Shown here: positions 1 through 13,552 of the stretch, in pieces
Numbering within the stretch: the first letter of the stretch is position 1
How the letters are laid out: every line of letters begins with the position of its first letter
Assembly (NCBI GenBank): GCA_039881145.1
Contig: JAYKKI010000137.1
Span: 2,840,501 to 2,904,500, forward strand
Direction: 5' to 3'
From: Druceiella hillmani
Taxonomy: Eukaryota; Arthropoda; Insecta; Lepidoptera; Hepialidae
DNA: 64,000 bases
The notes under the pieces: generated by a model
Databases searched by the model: none
What the model saw: the letters and a program-made list of their open reading frames with translations, nothing else
What the model was told of the DNA's origin: nothing
Program-made: the position numbers and the translations under genes

Positions 1-1150
1 ATGTTCAAATTTAATCAATGCGGTTGGAAGATATTGCTCTTGTAACAGTAGGTCCGCCAAATGTATATATTATTGTACGTTGAAGCTTAAAATAAATAAA
101 TTAATTAATCTGTCAGCACAGAAATATCTTCCATCATTATTGTCAGAATTTTATGAAAATATTATAGAATAGATCGACTCTCAACATATTTATCAAAAGC
201 TATGTCAATTATAGTATAAACCGAGTTAATTATAATTTGCAATAGCATAAAAAGAAACACCATTTGTTTATTAGCTCTCTTTTTGACCTCATTATAATAT
301 TATTTCATAATATTTGACAATAATTAACTAGCAGTAGTGCTCAGTACATAATTTTCGAAAGTTTAGAATAACGTAACATTTTTTTTCGTTTATGACTAGT
401 TTATTGTCTTAACTAGCATTAAAATATTTGTTACAAACTGTATGTGCACTATCGCTGTTATCCTGTTACATAACTAGCAGCACTTTCCTGTACGCTCCTC
501 AGTGCTATTGCTGCTATTACATATGAGTTACCTAATGAGTGATGATTTACTTTTTCGTACACATATGTAATTTGTATCGACTGAAACAGGAATTTTTAGG
601 CATATAATAAACTTATATATTAATGTCAGTTATCTTCCGAAAACAAAAAGTGTTCGTATAATCATATATTTATACCATATTCTCATTCAAATCCCGCAAA
701 CCATAAATTACCATATTGGCAACGCTGCTTAAGCGTGCTATATGACCCTAATCAATGTTAATATTGAACCAGCAATTTCACTACATATGAATTAAAAAAT
801 GAATTCAAATAGCAGAACAAACTCAAAATGCGTGTTGTTAATCACTGCGCCATATGGTTTCATGAATACGTAGGAGTACATACCTCAGTATACGTTGTTG
901 ATACAGCTGTTATTACTTTTTTGTGTAGAAATAACGTGATAAATATCATGTTACATGATCCAGCTTCTGCATGTACAAGCAAACAATATAATATTTGCCG
1001 ACATCGTTTTACACAAGAAGACTAGGCGCAAGTAGCTCGACTTGTCAATAATTGAAGTTGCAATAGTTCGCGTCCAAAACCATTAAAATGGATAATAATA
1101 GTGATGAGTAGGCGTCGTTTGCAATAAATGGACCTTTGTAATAAATGGAC
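1..1150. other. A+T-rich stretch, no gene recognised
   Basis: No domain, splice pattern or transposon signature was seen. A 65-codon open frame at 828-1025 (+) resembles nothing I recognise and is within what chance gives at this base composition. The stretch ends where homology to the GMC oxidoreductase begins. Confidence 0.5.
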
Positions 1151-1663
1151 ATTTGAATGTAGCTTATAATTTCTGCGTCACGGTAGTAATAGTTAATAAA
1201 AATAATGAAGCAAAAGGAGTGAGAGGCAGAGACAGAAATTAGATGCAAGAAAGAAATAATTATTAGTACTGATGCAACACATCTCAGCTGTTGACAATAT
1301 TTGGATGGCACCAAAGTCTGAGCTGAAGAGACACGGACTCAACCTTTATAATAACAATCCGTATGTAGGTTAGTATTTACAAGATGATCCTGTTACTCCA
1401 ATAACATAACAGCTAATACGGGTACTGCCTACCCAATATCAGATTTTTACATTTCAAAATTATTTCCATCAGTGATTGTATGACCGTTCAGTATATTCGG
1501 AACTAATTCGGTTTCATACCTGATGCTTAATTGGTAAATTATGTTTCTTTCTATTGTGGTTTGACAAAAATTCTTTATTTAACAATGATATTGTAGGAGA
1601 TAATCAAAAACTTAAGGAATATAGTGACCTACTTCTGATTACACCAGTCATAATAATACATAT
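1151..1663 (+). pseudogene. GMC oxidoreductase pseudogene fragment (inverted partial copy)
   Basis: This is a broken partial copy of the GMC oxidoreductase exon found on the other strand at 13553-14851. Seen directly: the first codons read HLNVAYN, as in the gene, followed by many matching stretches, for example the DNA for 'EIIIST' (AAGAAATAATTATTAGTACT in both), the 'PKPELKR' region, 'ANTGTA', and the 'YDRS' region near 1480. The copy has several in-frame stops and small indels that move the frame, so no protein of this family can be made from it. Homology fades at about 1660, at the segment equal to 'LLLMPII' in the gene. It covers roughly the middle 170 codons of the gene exon, lacks the N-terminal FAD motif and the C-terminal catalytic region, and lies in the opposite orientation. 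It is probably an old duplicated fragment of the cluster. Confidence 0.85.
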
Positions 1664-2517
1664 ATTAAAGTAAAAATGATATATTTTTAGTTGGAAAAAA
1701 AACGCAATTGTTTCATAAAATTACACTTAAATTTTATTTTATTAAAATTATTATAAATATTTTTTCTTTCTTTTTGGTACTTTTTTAAAATATCCTCCGT
1801 CATTAATTATAAAATCAATTTTGTACGTAGCATTTTAACATAATAGGTGAAAACTCCAGAGCAAATTGGACGAAAATGATTTGTTTAAGAACTAAAAAAA
1901 ATTATTCTTTGATTCTGATGAAAATTGAGTCAAGTAATATTTATTATATATTTGTAGAAATTTGTTAGCTTTCTTTGAATAAATTTTCAACAAAAGTATT
2001 TTAATTTTTAAAATACATTGGTATTTCAATTCTATAAATTCGGCATTGAAAAAACACCAATTATCCACTATCATTATTTTTAACAACAGTTTATAATGTC
2101 AATCTTCAGTAATAAAACTCCTTTTTTATTAAAAAATGAGATAAATTTTCGTGGCCTTTGGTCGTTACACCTGTTTAATTTCCTGGTCTTCTTTTTACTT
2201 CTATTCTTTTGTTTTTTCTCTTTGCAAATATAACCTAAATACTGCATATTTTTATTACACACGACATAAGAAATTTGGATGTTAGAATGCTTTGATACGC
2301 ATAGTAGCTGATTTTAATGACTTTATATATCGCTTCCTGCAATTCTCACATATATCAAAAATACTGTCCTAGACCTGGAAACTACCTAAATAACCTAAAT
2401 ACCACAAAAAGTCTGTGAAGTCCAGCAGCTGATAACCGAATAGTTGTAGACATTATAAGGTTAGGATACTTTTGAAAGCTTTCTGTTTTTGCCCAATAAT
2501 GTACAATATTATGATAC
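1664..2517. other. A+T-rich spacer, no gene recognised
   Basis: Low-complexity A+T-rich DNA with short open frames on the minus strand (1892-2086 and 2080-2262) that have no recognisable domain and lysine/asparagine/isoleucine-rich composition expected of random A+T-rich sequence. Confidence 0.5.
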
Positions 2518-2520
2518 TGA

Positions 2521-2997
2521 AACAAAATCAAAATGAGCCCAAACTGCAAATTTAGTATTGATATGGTATATTCTTATAGACTTAAACAAAACGGGTTAAA
2601 ATATTTTGCAGTTAACAATTATTTAACCGCATTTGACATTAGATCATTCCAATAAGACATTCCAAACAAGCCGGAAAAGTACGACCTAAATTTATACTCT
2701 CGTTATTGTCCAAGTATATTTTATAATAGCTCTGCTGAGTTATGTAGAACTATAATCAAAAGATTGGTATAAAATAAGAAACGCGGCATTAGACATTATA
2801 AAGAAGTTGTTAAAGCCGGTATCCAGGACACATTAAAACAAAAATACTGGCAATCCTACAATATATATATGTCTATAAAATCTCCTAACAAGTCCATAAT
2901 ATTTAAACAGCTACAAACTGGTAACCACATACTGGCGTTGCTGGTATTCTTAGACCTAATTAGACTTTATCTTGAAAGCGTTCTAAACAAAATATGA
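2521..2997 (+). pseudogene. piggyBac-family transposase remnant (DDE_Tnp_1_7)
   Basis: One frame, broken by TAA at 2653-2655 and at 2770-2772, reads as protein throughout. Around 2611-2690 it contains VNNYLTAFDIRSF followed by IPNKPEKYDLNLY. Known of the family: piggyBac transposases have 'VDE-LTAFRGR-F-QYIP-KPAKYG-K-Y' here, and the Asp of VDE is the first catalytic carboxylate. In this copy that residue is Asn (VNN), so besides the stops a catalytic residue is lost. The downstream part (2773-2997, with the stretch YKEVVKAGIQ) stays open for about 75 codons, but I do not recognise it as piggyBac; it may be very diverged or a different insertion. Terminal repeats and TTAA target sites were not identified. 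Confidence 0.6.
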
Positions 2998-4136
<1,139 letters not shown>

Positions 4137-4480
4137 ATCATTAACTATGTTATACCAACTACATTTAAATCTCTCCAACCCTTTTAGTGTAATGTTGTTA
4201 GAAAAATAAAGACATTCCAGAGATTATTAAAATTTTTAAATTTATAATGTTGTAGAATTAGTTTGATATATTTAAAGTGAAAAAGACATTTATTAACATA
4301 TTTACTTATCCAATTTAATAGATGACTTGTGAATGAAAATGGAAGATGACAAGTGAAATGGCAGAAAAATTATATTTTGAAAACCGCTTGAAAATTACTA
4401 CATAAATTAAGCAAGAAATTAGAGATTGAGAATGTAAAGGCTAGGCTAACTTTTCATGAATTATAAGACACCAAGTTACA

Positions 4481-4516
4481 TACACACACACGCACACACA
4501 CACACACAGACACATG

Positions 4517-4572
<56 letters not shown>

Positions 4573-4593
4573 CATATACATATATATACATAC

Positions 4594-4636
<43 letters not shown>
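4481..4636. repeat. Compound (CA)n-(TA)n microsatellite
   Basis: About 30 bp of (CA)n with CG and GA interruptions passes directly into about 120 bp of (TA)n with ACATAT and TTTATATG variants. Open frames on both strands here are repeat artefacts. Confidence 0.95.
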
Positions 4637-4637
<1 letters not shown>

Positions 4638-4638
<1 letters not shown>

Positions 4639-5520
4639 GAGGATCGGATATTTTTTAATCAGTATTTTGGTTCTCATTCAGTTAATCTATCATTGAATTA
4701 CGAGTTCCAACTACTCAGTTCTGTTATTATAAGTACACTGCTAGACGAAGCTGTGAAAATTTAAGATTTGCTTCTTTAAATCAGTACTATCGGTCTTAGA
4801 CAGTGAGTCTGACATCGAACTTTGGATGTAAACTCCTCAGTCCTGGCCTGCGACGATACTGCCTGCCTAAACTGTAAAACTGGAGAATATGTTGTATTTA
4901 AAATAGGTTTGTCGATCACAAATATAGACTAGGTATCTCAGGATCTCGGGGTTTCAATTTCTCAGTACCGATAGTGCATGAGTATTTACTACCTAAACCG
5001 TGAATCTTGAGGATTCGCTATTTTTAAATTAGTATTTGGTGTTTCAAGCAGAGGCTCCATCATTAAATTCTAGGTTCCATCTTCTCAGTTATTACGTGGG
5101 AGTTTGACTGCTTAAGTTGTGAGACTTGTGTATATGGTAAATTAATATTGTGGGTGGCGAATAGGGACTCCGCCATTGGACTCTGAATTTCACTTCCTCA
5201 GTCCCGTTATTGTAGTGGTATTGCCTGCCTCAACCGTAAGGTTTCAGAGTCTGCTGTGTTTTATATTGCTTGCTTAAATCTTGAGCCGTTGAAGACCAGT
5301 TATTTTAAATTCGCATTCTAGTCTCTCAAATAGACACTTTTACACTGAAAACCGAGTTGTAACCCCTCAACCCTGCTGCTGTATCAGTACTGCTGGTGTT
5401 AGTCATGAGATTTGAAGATCTGTTGCTTTTAAACTAGTATTTTGAGTCTAAAGGCAAGCTGTCACTGAATTTTTTATTCCAACTCCTTAGTTATAATAAT
5501 GTTGTAACGTCTATTTAAAT
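4638..5520. repeat. Degenerate tandem repeat, unit about 120 bp, about 7 units
   Basis: A core of the type 'CTCAGTCCTG' recurs at about 4714, 4836, 4961, 5084, 5197, 5366 and 5486, i.e. steps of 122, 125, 123, 113, 169 and 120 bp. Each unit also carries a variant of 'GAGGATCTGTTGTTTTTAAA', then 'TTAGTATTTTGGGTTTCAAG', then 'CATTGAACT-TGGGTTCCAA' and 'GTATTGCCTGCCTAAACCGT'. The units are heavily diverged and have no shared open frame. The same unit recurs at 46870-47250. The array begins directly after a TA tract. Confidence 0.85.
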
Positions 5521-6102
5521 CCTAATGCAGAAAATAAGATTTGGATTCAGAGTGAAAAAGTACCAAAAAAATATTTAGTAATGGAGATTCATTAAGAGAA
5601 TCTTCAACAATTCAATCTTTGAACAATTTAAATGGTATTAAATCAACATTTCGGAGTGCTCACAACAAAAGTGACGATTATTTCTTAGTTACGCTAAATA
5701 TTAAGATTAATATTTCTTTCACGGAGTTGAAAAATATAAAGTGATCGATTGAGACGTTAAAAGAACCATAAGTAAAATAATAGAAGCTAACCATGAAGGA
5801 AGAGATAGAGTCATTCAGGTACTAGAAAATGTGGAAGCCCGTGAACGTTCAAGGTATACCATGAATACCTGGAACATTCACGGATAGTTCAGTGGAAGTC
5901 GATTGATATAAAAAGCTTAATATAAATGATAAAAAACTATACTGTGATAGACTTTTAAAAAGAGGTTGTACGCAGAGCTATGACAACCATTATATCCATA
6001 TTTGCCTTCTTGTAGATCTATAATACTTCTACTGAATATAAACAAAATATCTAAAATTTGTAAAACGAGTAAAAGTCAATCCCTACCATAGACAAATAGT
6101 CA
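5521..6102. other. A+T-rich spacer with a 45-codon coherent frame
   Basis: Between 5750 and 5887 (+) one frame reads a protein-like segment containing 'EANHEGRDRVIQVLENVEAR' and then stops. It has no ATG at its start and no family I recognise. It may be a scrap of a transposon. Confidence 0.25.

Positions 6103-6149
<47 letters not shown>
6103..6149. repeat. Short (TA)n microsatellite
   Basis: About 46 bp of alternating TA with one ATGTAT interruption. Confidence 0.95.
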
Positions 6150-7514
6150 GGAGAACCACAACATTAATCCTGTCATTCATTCATTATGTCACTTGGTTCA
6201 TCTCGAATGTATGGTAGAATAAAGAACAAATTTACATGGGTACAAATATTGAAAATTATATAAAATGTTGCTAATTTGAAACAAATAAAACATTACGAAG
6301 TATTAATCAGCATCCACACACATTACGGGCATATGTATGTTCCATTTCAAAGAATAACCCTTGAGATTTAAAGATCCTACCCTAATTGAAGAATATTGAG
6401 TTCTAATACCTTGCAAGATGATCAGATAACAAAGATAAGTTTTCAGCAGCCTATTAAATTCAAAGAGCAACAAAATCTCTTTCCGAACTAACTTTTGGGC
6501 CACAAGGCTTCATTTCGACATCTATTTATGATTATATTCTAGTTGTTACTTATTCCAGTTATGTCAAAATTCTACATCATTAATATTACAGATACTAGGC
6601 CATCGAAAATATTTATTAATCAAAAGAATCCCCGAACAGCTTATGCAACTCTCACTCTGATCGCGTAAACTAAAAAATACATATTCCTAGGAAAAAATTG
6701 TTGATTAAAAAATTTCTTTCTCCTGCCTGAATGGGGTTTTTAAAAAGTCGAGAAAGTAAATGGACGCATATCTCTAATTCTTTTCATAAACCATTGTCAT
6801 ATCACTCACTATTATGATTAGATATAGTTATTAAGAAGACCGCATCTTATTATAATCCAATAACTATATTTTTAGTTCCTTTTATGTACAGGGTTATTCC
6901 ACACTATGTTTTATAATTTGTATCTATTTTATAGAGCTTGAACCAATAGCTATTCTTAAGTAATATCATCCAGTCACATGCCGGATTCATAAAACCGGTT
7001 AGTAATGGATCCCGACATCCATTTTAATCGTATCGGTTCATTAAGATTAATCAACGATCGCCTCAGTGTGACCATTCCTGTCGATATACCCAACTTCATT
7101 TAAAAGACATAAAACAATTCTCGAAAGCGTAAAATTTCAATGTAAAAATAATGGCTTATCTGTGAATCTAGATTGCATCCGAACCTATCTTTATTCACTA
7201 TTACGTTAATTTCAATGCTCTAAAAGTGTAATAGTGTCTGAATACTGAGTGTGAATAAGCGTTACTGGAAATATTTTGAAATGTTTGTATGGCACAATGA
7301 CAACCATATTATAACGTTACCTAAATTAAAAAAGCCTAACCACGCTATCCTCTAATTTATTAATAGAATCTAAGTTCAAGGAATAAATAAATATGTTTGG
7401 AAATATTCTACCAACTTTCTCCTTTGAAATCGATATTCTCTATATATTACTTCGCTTTAATAATTTTTAAAGAAAAAATATTATCCCTAATGTTTATGCA
7501 ATAAATATATCAAT
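6150..7514. other. A+T-rich spacer, nothing recognised
   Basis: A 66-codon open frame on the minus strand (6303-6503) matches nothing known to me. No splice-supported gene or transposon signature was seen. Confidence 0.45.
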
Positions 7515-7548
7515 ACACACGCACGCACGAAGGCAGGCACGCACGCAC
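7515..7548. repeat. (CACG)n-like tetranucleotide microsatellite
   Basis: Repeats of CACG/GCAC interrupted by AAGGCAGG, unusual for its G+C content in this surrounding. Confidence 0.85.
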
Positions 7549-7653
7549 TCAGAAAAAAAAACCTTATAATTTCCCATAAAACTAAGCAGAAGCAATTCAT
7601 TAAAAGCATATTGTTAACACAACGCTAGATTGCGTTCTGTAAGGGTTATAACG

Positions 7654-8688
<1,035 letters not shown>

Positions 8689-8763
<75 letters not shown>
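8689..8763. repeat. (TA)n microsatellite
   Basis: About 75 bp of alternating TA with a TTTATATGTGTA interruption. Confidence 0.97.
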
Positions 8764-8765
<2 letters not shown>

Positions 8766-8910
8766 TTTTATGAGGGAGACTAATTGCCACAGATATTTTT
8801 GTTCTTCATAAAATCACCAATCTTGCAATGCACTTTTTTCAATATACGTATTAAAATGTGTTTAAAATGTTTTCTGACAATTTCAATACATTTTGTAATA
8901 TTTTGTTATA

Positions 8911-8970
8911 GATCAATAGTTCATTTGTGGGAGAAAGTATACACCTTCTCCCACAAATGAACTATTGATC
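8911..8970. repeat. Perfect foldback (25-bp arms, 10-nt loop)
   Basis: The left arm 8911-8935 begins GATCAATAGTTCATTTGTGG; the right arm 8946-8970 is its exact reverse complement over 25 bp. They are separated by 10 nt (8936-8945). No poly-T terminator, open frame or transposon end is next to it. See the findings for its possible origin. Confidence 0.97.
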
Positions 8971-11900
8971 TTTGTGAATCTAGAATTTTGAACATCCAGT
9001 TTATTTTTATATTTAAATCCTAATTATTGTGACCCAAATTTTTGCAGAGAAACGATGGTTTTTTGGTCACATGCAAAATACTTTCGAAAATATATTATGA
9101 AGGTAATGTGAGTACTTTATTTTATTGTTCTCTCAGAGAATAATGAGGACTTAGTTTTTACATTGAGGGAACAGCTCTCTTTTTGAATTAAAAAGAAACA
9201 TCCTACATTAAAATAGTTTATACCATTATATTAAGAGAGCAGCTGAAGGAATTTATTCTTACTGTTTCTACGTTTGTTAGATACTCGGTATTTTCAATGG
9301 CTTCACAGAGCAGCTAAATGACAATCATAAAATATTCATTATGGTGTATTATCCATAGTGATGCCAAGAAAATTTACTCTACTTACAAACTTAATTCTTC
9401 TAATACTCAATGATAAAATTATAGTCAACTTGGTTAACATTTATAAGGCCTTCTTTTAATATGCATGTTTTTTGCATTAAGTAAAAAATTGTTTACGACA
9501 AACCAATTTACTTCCGTCCTGAAATGTTTTAACTCTTTTTTTTATTTTAAACACGAAAGATATGTCGTTATCACACAATATTGATTTAGAGAATATTTTA
9601 AACTAAAAAGGCAATTGTTAATGTACCCATTATTTTGTTAATTTACCAAATGTTCTGTTAATATCTTATATCTATACTATTTGCAATATATTTTGGTGAT
9701 ATGAATTCAATAAACTGAGGGTTTCATATTTTACGCTCTAATAATTTTATTAGTAGAGTAACGTTCCATGATCAACACATTAAAATAAGTTAGAGAGATC
9801 ATAGGATACGCCAACAACATCCGGTCTTTTTTCCTAAGCGGTAAAAATGTGTGAAATTAAGGCCTCTTTTGCGTCAGTATTGGGAGTTTGTAAAGTCATA
9901 TTTTTGGCTGTAAAATAATCCAATGAGATAATATGAGTCACTATTTCCATGACAATAATCTATTCAAAAATGTTGCTAGGAATAAACCAAAATTCTGATC
10001 TGGATTAGAGTGGTCATAACCATTACCGGATTGAAATGCTGGTTAATTTTACATTAATTCATAGCATTTATAAACACGACCAGATAAACACATTTATAAA
10101 ATGCGAAGCTAAGAATGAAATCAATAACTTTCACGGATATGGCTCTTAAATCTTTGGTGTGGCTCAAATTAAGTTTTTTATAAATGTTTTTAATTGTAGG
10201 GGATTAGCATGACGAAATTTAAAGTGCTAATCGTGATTGCAGACTTCGACATCATCTCTCGACCATTTGGCGGCTTAATTTGTTGCCGAGCTTAAGGCAT
10301 TCGTAATTATAGTGAGTATATTATTGATCACTATGTTATTGATGACTACTTCCAATTGTGAAGAGAAGTAAAACCTTGTGATATACTTTCTTTTTCTGAT
10401 TTTACACCAAGATTTAATATTTCCTGGTTTACTCTTTATAATATTTGAGACAAAATTTATTTTATTATATAAATGCTTTTTATTTAACGCAATGGGATAT
10501 AGACTATATAGGCAATAGACTATTTTATTAAAAATTATGGAAAAATGTTTCCTTATATTAAAAAAAGTAAATTGTTCGTGTTTATAGGTTAAAAGTTTAT
10601 GCTTCTTTTACTTCAAATTTTATATACTGTTATTAATAACTTTCCGAGTTTGCATATTTTTTTTAGTCCCTGGTTTTCTTTAGTCTATAGATCGTATTTT
10701 ATTCTTTCGTTTTATATTTGATTTCATAAACTATACGTGATTATTTGATTACCAATAATGGCATTTATTTTTTTAATACCTATTTCGTCAAATGTGAGAC
10801 ACTGATAGACTTTTATCTGATTGTATGTAATTTATAACTGCTCCCAAAAGTAAAATCAATGGAAATATTATCAACGCAAGCTTCTGTACTATGATTTGTT
10901 CTTGTAGATTTTAAGAAACATTTTTAATGGGAAAGGATTTAAATAAATCAACAAAATTTTGACAGAACTAATATTTTTCTTCATTATTGACTTCATATGT
11001 TAGTAGATAATAAATTAGCCCATGAATTAGTGCACGTTTGTAAAAGAGGTTTATACGCAAGTTTCAATGGATTTTTACAAGTGACACTTTACAAATGACA
11101 ACTTCAGTTTTTATCTAACACTACATTTAATTGTAGTTTTACTCCTCTTACTTAAACACAATTTTTTGTTTTTGAAAGAAGTCGCGACTCATAGATTTTT
11201 TTGCTAATATGAATAAAGCTTTGGTAATTTTTTAAACTAAATATAATTTTATAGCGTTCTAACTAATGTTCTGTCAAAAACAATTATCAACTTAATATTT
11301 GGTATACATATGGTGCTTTATGCACTAATTGTCAGCGAGCACAGACGTTCAATAATTATTTGTAAGCGAGGGCGTACATCATTGTGAGATATTTAAGTTC
11401 AATGAGAACTCCTATCGCATCAATTGTTAAAATCATCGTAATAACTTAGGACAGTTTGATAATTAACTTAGGTTCCATAGTTAAAAATGGTTTTAGCGAT
11501 GTCTTTGTATTTTTATTATAAATATTTAACATTGAAGCACGATCAAAAAAAATTTAATTTAGTTTTCAGAATTTTCCAAGGAACTTTACCCTACGTTTAT
11601 CAATCTAATATGTAAGTAATATCCCTTCTGACAAGGTTGCTCTTTTTGAGAAGAAATCAAATTACTGGATCAAAACTTCGCTACAAAAATAAAAAAATTA
11701 TATTCGTCACAGAAAACGTGGGTAGAAGCTAGTGTAGGTATAAAACTAGTGATATTACTGCACACAATTAAATTAGACGTATGATGTGATACGTATGTAT
11801 TTAAACGCGCGGTAGCTGAATATAAAAACCTAATGGATCATCCCACATATATCTTAATTATAGTAAAAAGTGTATGACAATACAAAAACCTACGACATGA

Positions 11901-13371
11901 GTTTTATTTTTAGCAGGTCATTGACGAAAAAACTGATAATCTTTGAAATCCATGAGTTGATGACGAGATCGGTGTAGAAAACTTAATTTTAAAGATATTC
12001 TGCATAACAAGTTATGGTGCTTATTATTTTCATCATAGTGCTGATATTGACGAGAGAATTGATGGCAAATAAAACTGAAATGATCATATTATACATTTGA
12101 CAAAACTATCATATTATAAGCTTTGTTACACTATGTCGTTTGTCTTAACAGCCTCTTTGGCCTCTAATGTATTTAAGTAAATATGTGATAAAAATAAAAT
12201 GAAATATAAATTAATCAAACAACCATATGAAGACTATGGAATAGACAAATTCTAACTTCCTCACCAAAGAGAAAATCTCTTAAGTAAGATATTATAAATA
12301 TCCACGGAAAATAAATTGCGTGCCAATTACGTTGAGTTAGTTGTGGAATCACTATACATCGTTAGCATATATGCCCATTATACTAAAATGAATTGATCAA
12401 AAATTAAGAACAGTGTCATAAACTCTTACTTACGTTTAACTTTAATATAAGCTTTTGGTTTTTACCTAAACATTTCACTGAGAAACACCCGTGGCATTAT
12501 ATTTACCTTGTGTAACACTAATAATTTTTGACTTAGTTCTATTAGCTATTACTAAACGTTTATTTTCTTCATCACGTCCCAAATATGTAGGAAAGGCAAT
12601 AAAAGATTTAGCAAATTTCTCCGCTTACTGATTTTCTGCTATTTTCAGTAAGTTATATTTTGTCACTTCTCGAGTTATGAGAAGAATAAATTATGCATGC
12701 TGGACCGAACAATACTGTAACTATTTCTATTAAGCAACCAAATGCGTACTTGTGTTTTTGTTTAGTGTTGTTTATTAGTTATGCGTAGGCCCGAAATTAC
12801 AATAAAGTCTTGTTGAGTCTTAAACGATGACAATATGCAAAAATGAAAGAAAAAAAAGGAATAGTTGCCTATGAGAAAATGTTTGCGTTGAAAATAAATA
12901 AGGCGTGCGTAAGCTTTAAAAATGTTGTAAACTGAAGAAGTAATTATGTGATTTATTTTATTTAAAAAAAAATTATTTATGTCTTTATAAATGTCGTCTG
13001 TCGACAAAAGGAAGAGGAAAATTAAATTTAAATATAAAATGCTTTTACTATAATTAATACTTTTTTAATAATAATATGTCATTAAAACCACATTGCGAAT
13101 TTTAACACATTTTAAAATCGTTGTGAAATAAAAATAATGTTATGTAAATGACTTGGCCATACTCAAAATTTAAGCCTTCTAATATTAAGTTTGGTTAAGT
13201 TTAGCATACAAATATATTTCATTGGAGTTAATTGACAATTAACTTTTCAAATTGTATTTTTATTTTATTTGAGAGACAGTTTACAGAGACGTAAGATCTT
13301 GAGACAGTATGCATAGATACATTAGGTAGTATAAAAATAGGTTCAAAATGGAATGTCATTAATGTGAAACG
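8971..13371. other. 4.4-kb A+T-rich region, no gene recognised
   Basis: No protein domain, tandem repeat or transposon end was recognised. The longest open frame is 81 codons on the minus strand (12762-13007), Phe/Asn/Ile/Lys-rich and without a known motif. The last part may include 3' flanking sequence of the GMC gene that ends at 13553. Confidence 0.4.
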
Positions 13372-13377
13372 TTTATT
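13372..13377 (-). promoter_or_regulatory. Candidate polyadenylation signal for the GMC gene
   Basis: AATAAA on the minus strand, about 176 bp downstream of the stop codon of the GMC C-terminal exon. Such hexamers are frequent by chance in DNA this rich in A+T. Confidence 0.35.
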
Positions 13378-13552
13378 ATTGTAACCATGGTTTAAATTTT
13401 AAAAAAAACTAAATAAAGATATATATCACCACAAAAAAATGGCAGAAAAAGCTCAAGTCTTTTCCTAAATGCAAGCAGAACATTGATATTTGTTTAATGA
13501 CTGGATCAATTACTTAAATTTTTATATGAGAAATGGTGTTCAAAAACATTAT

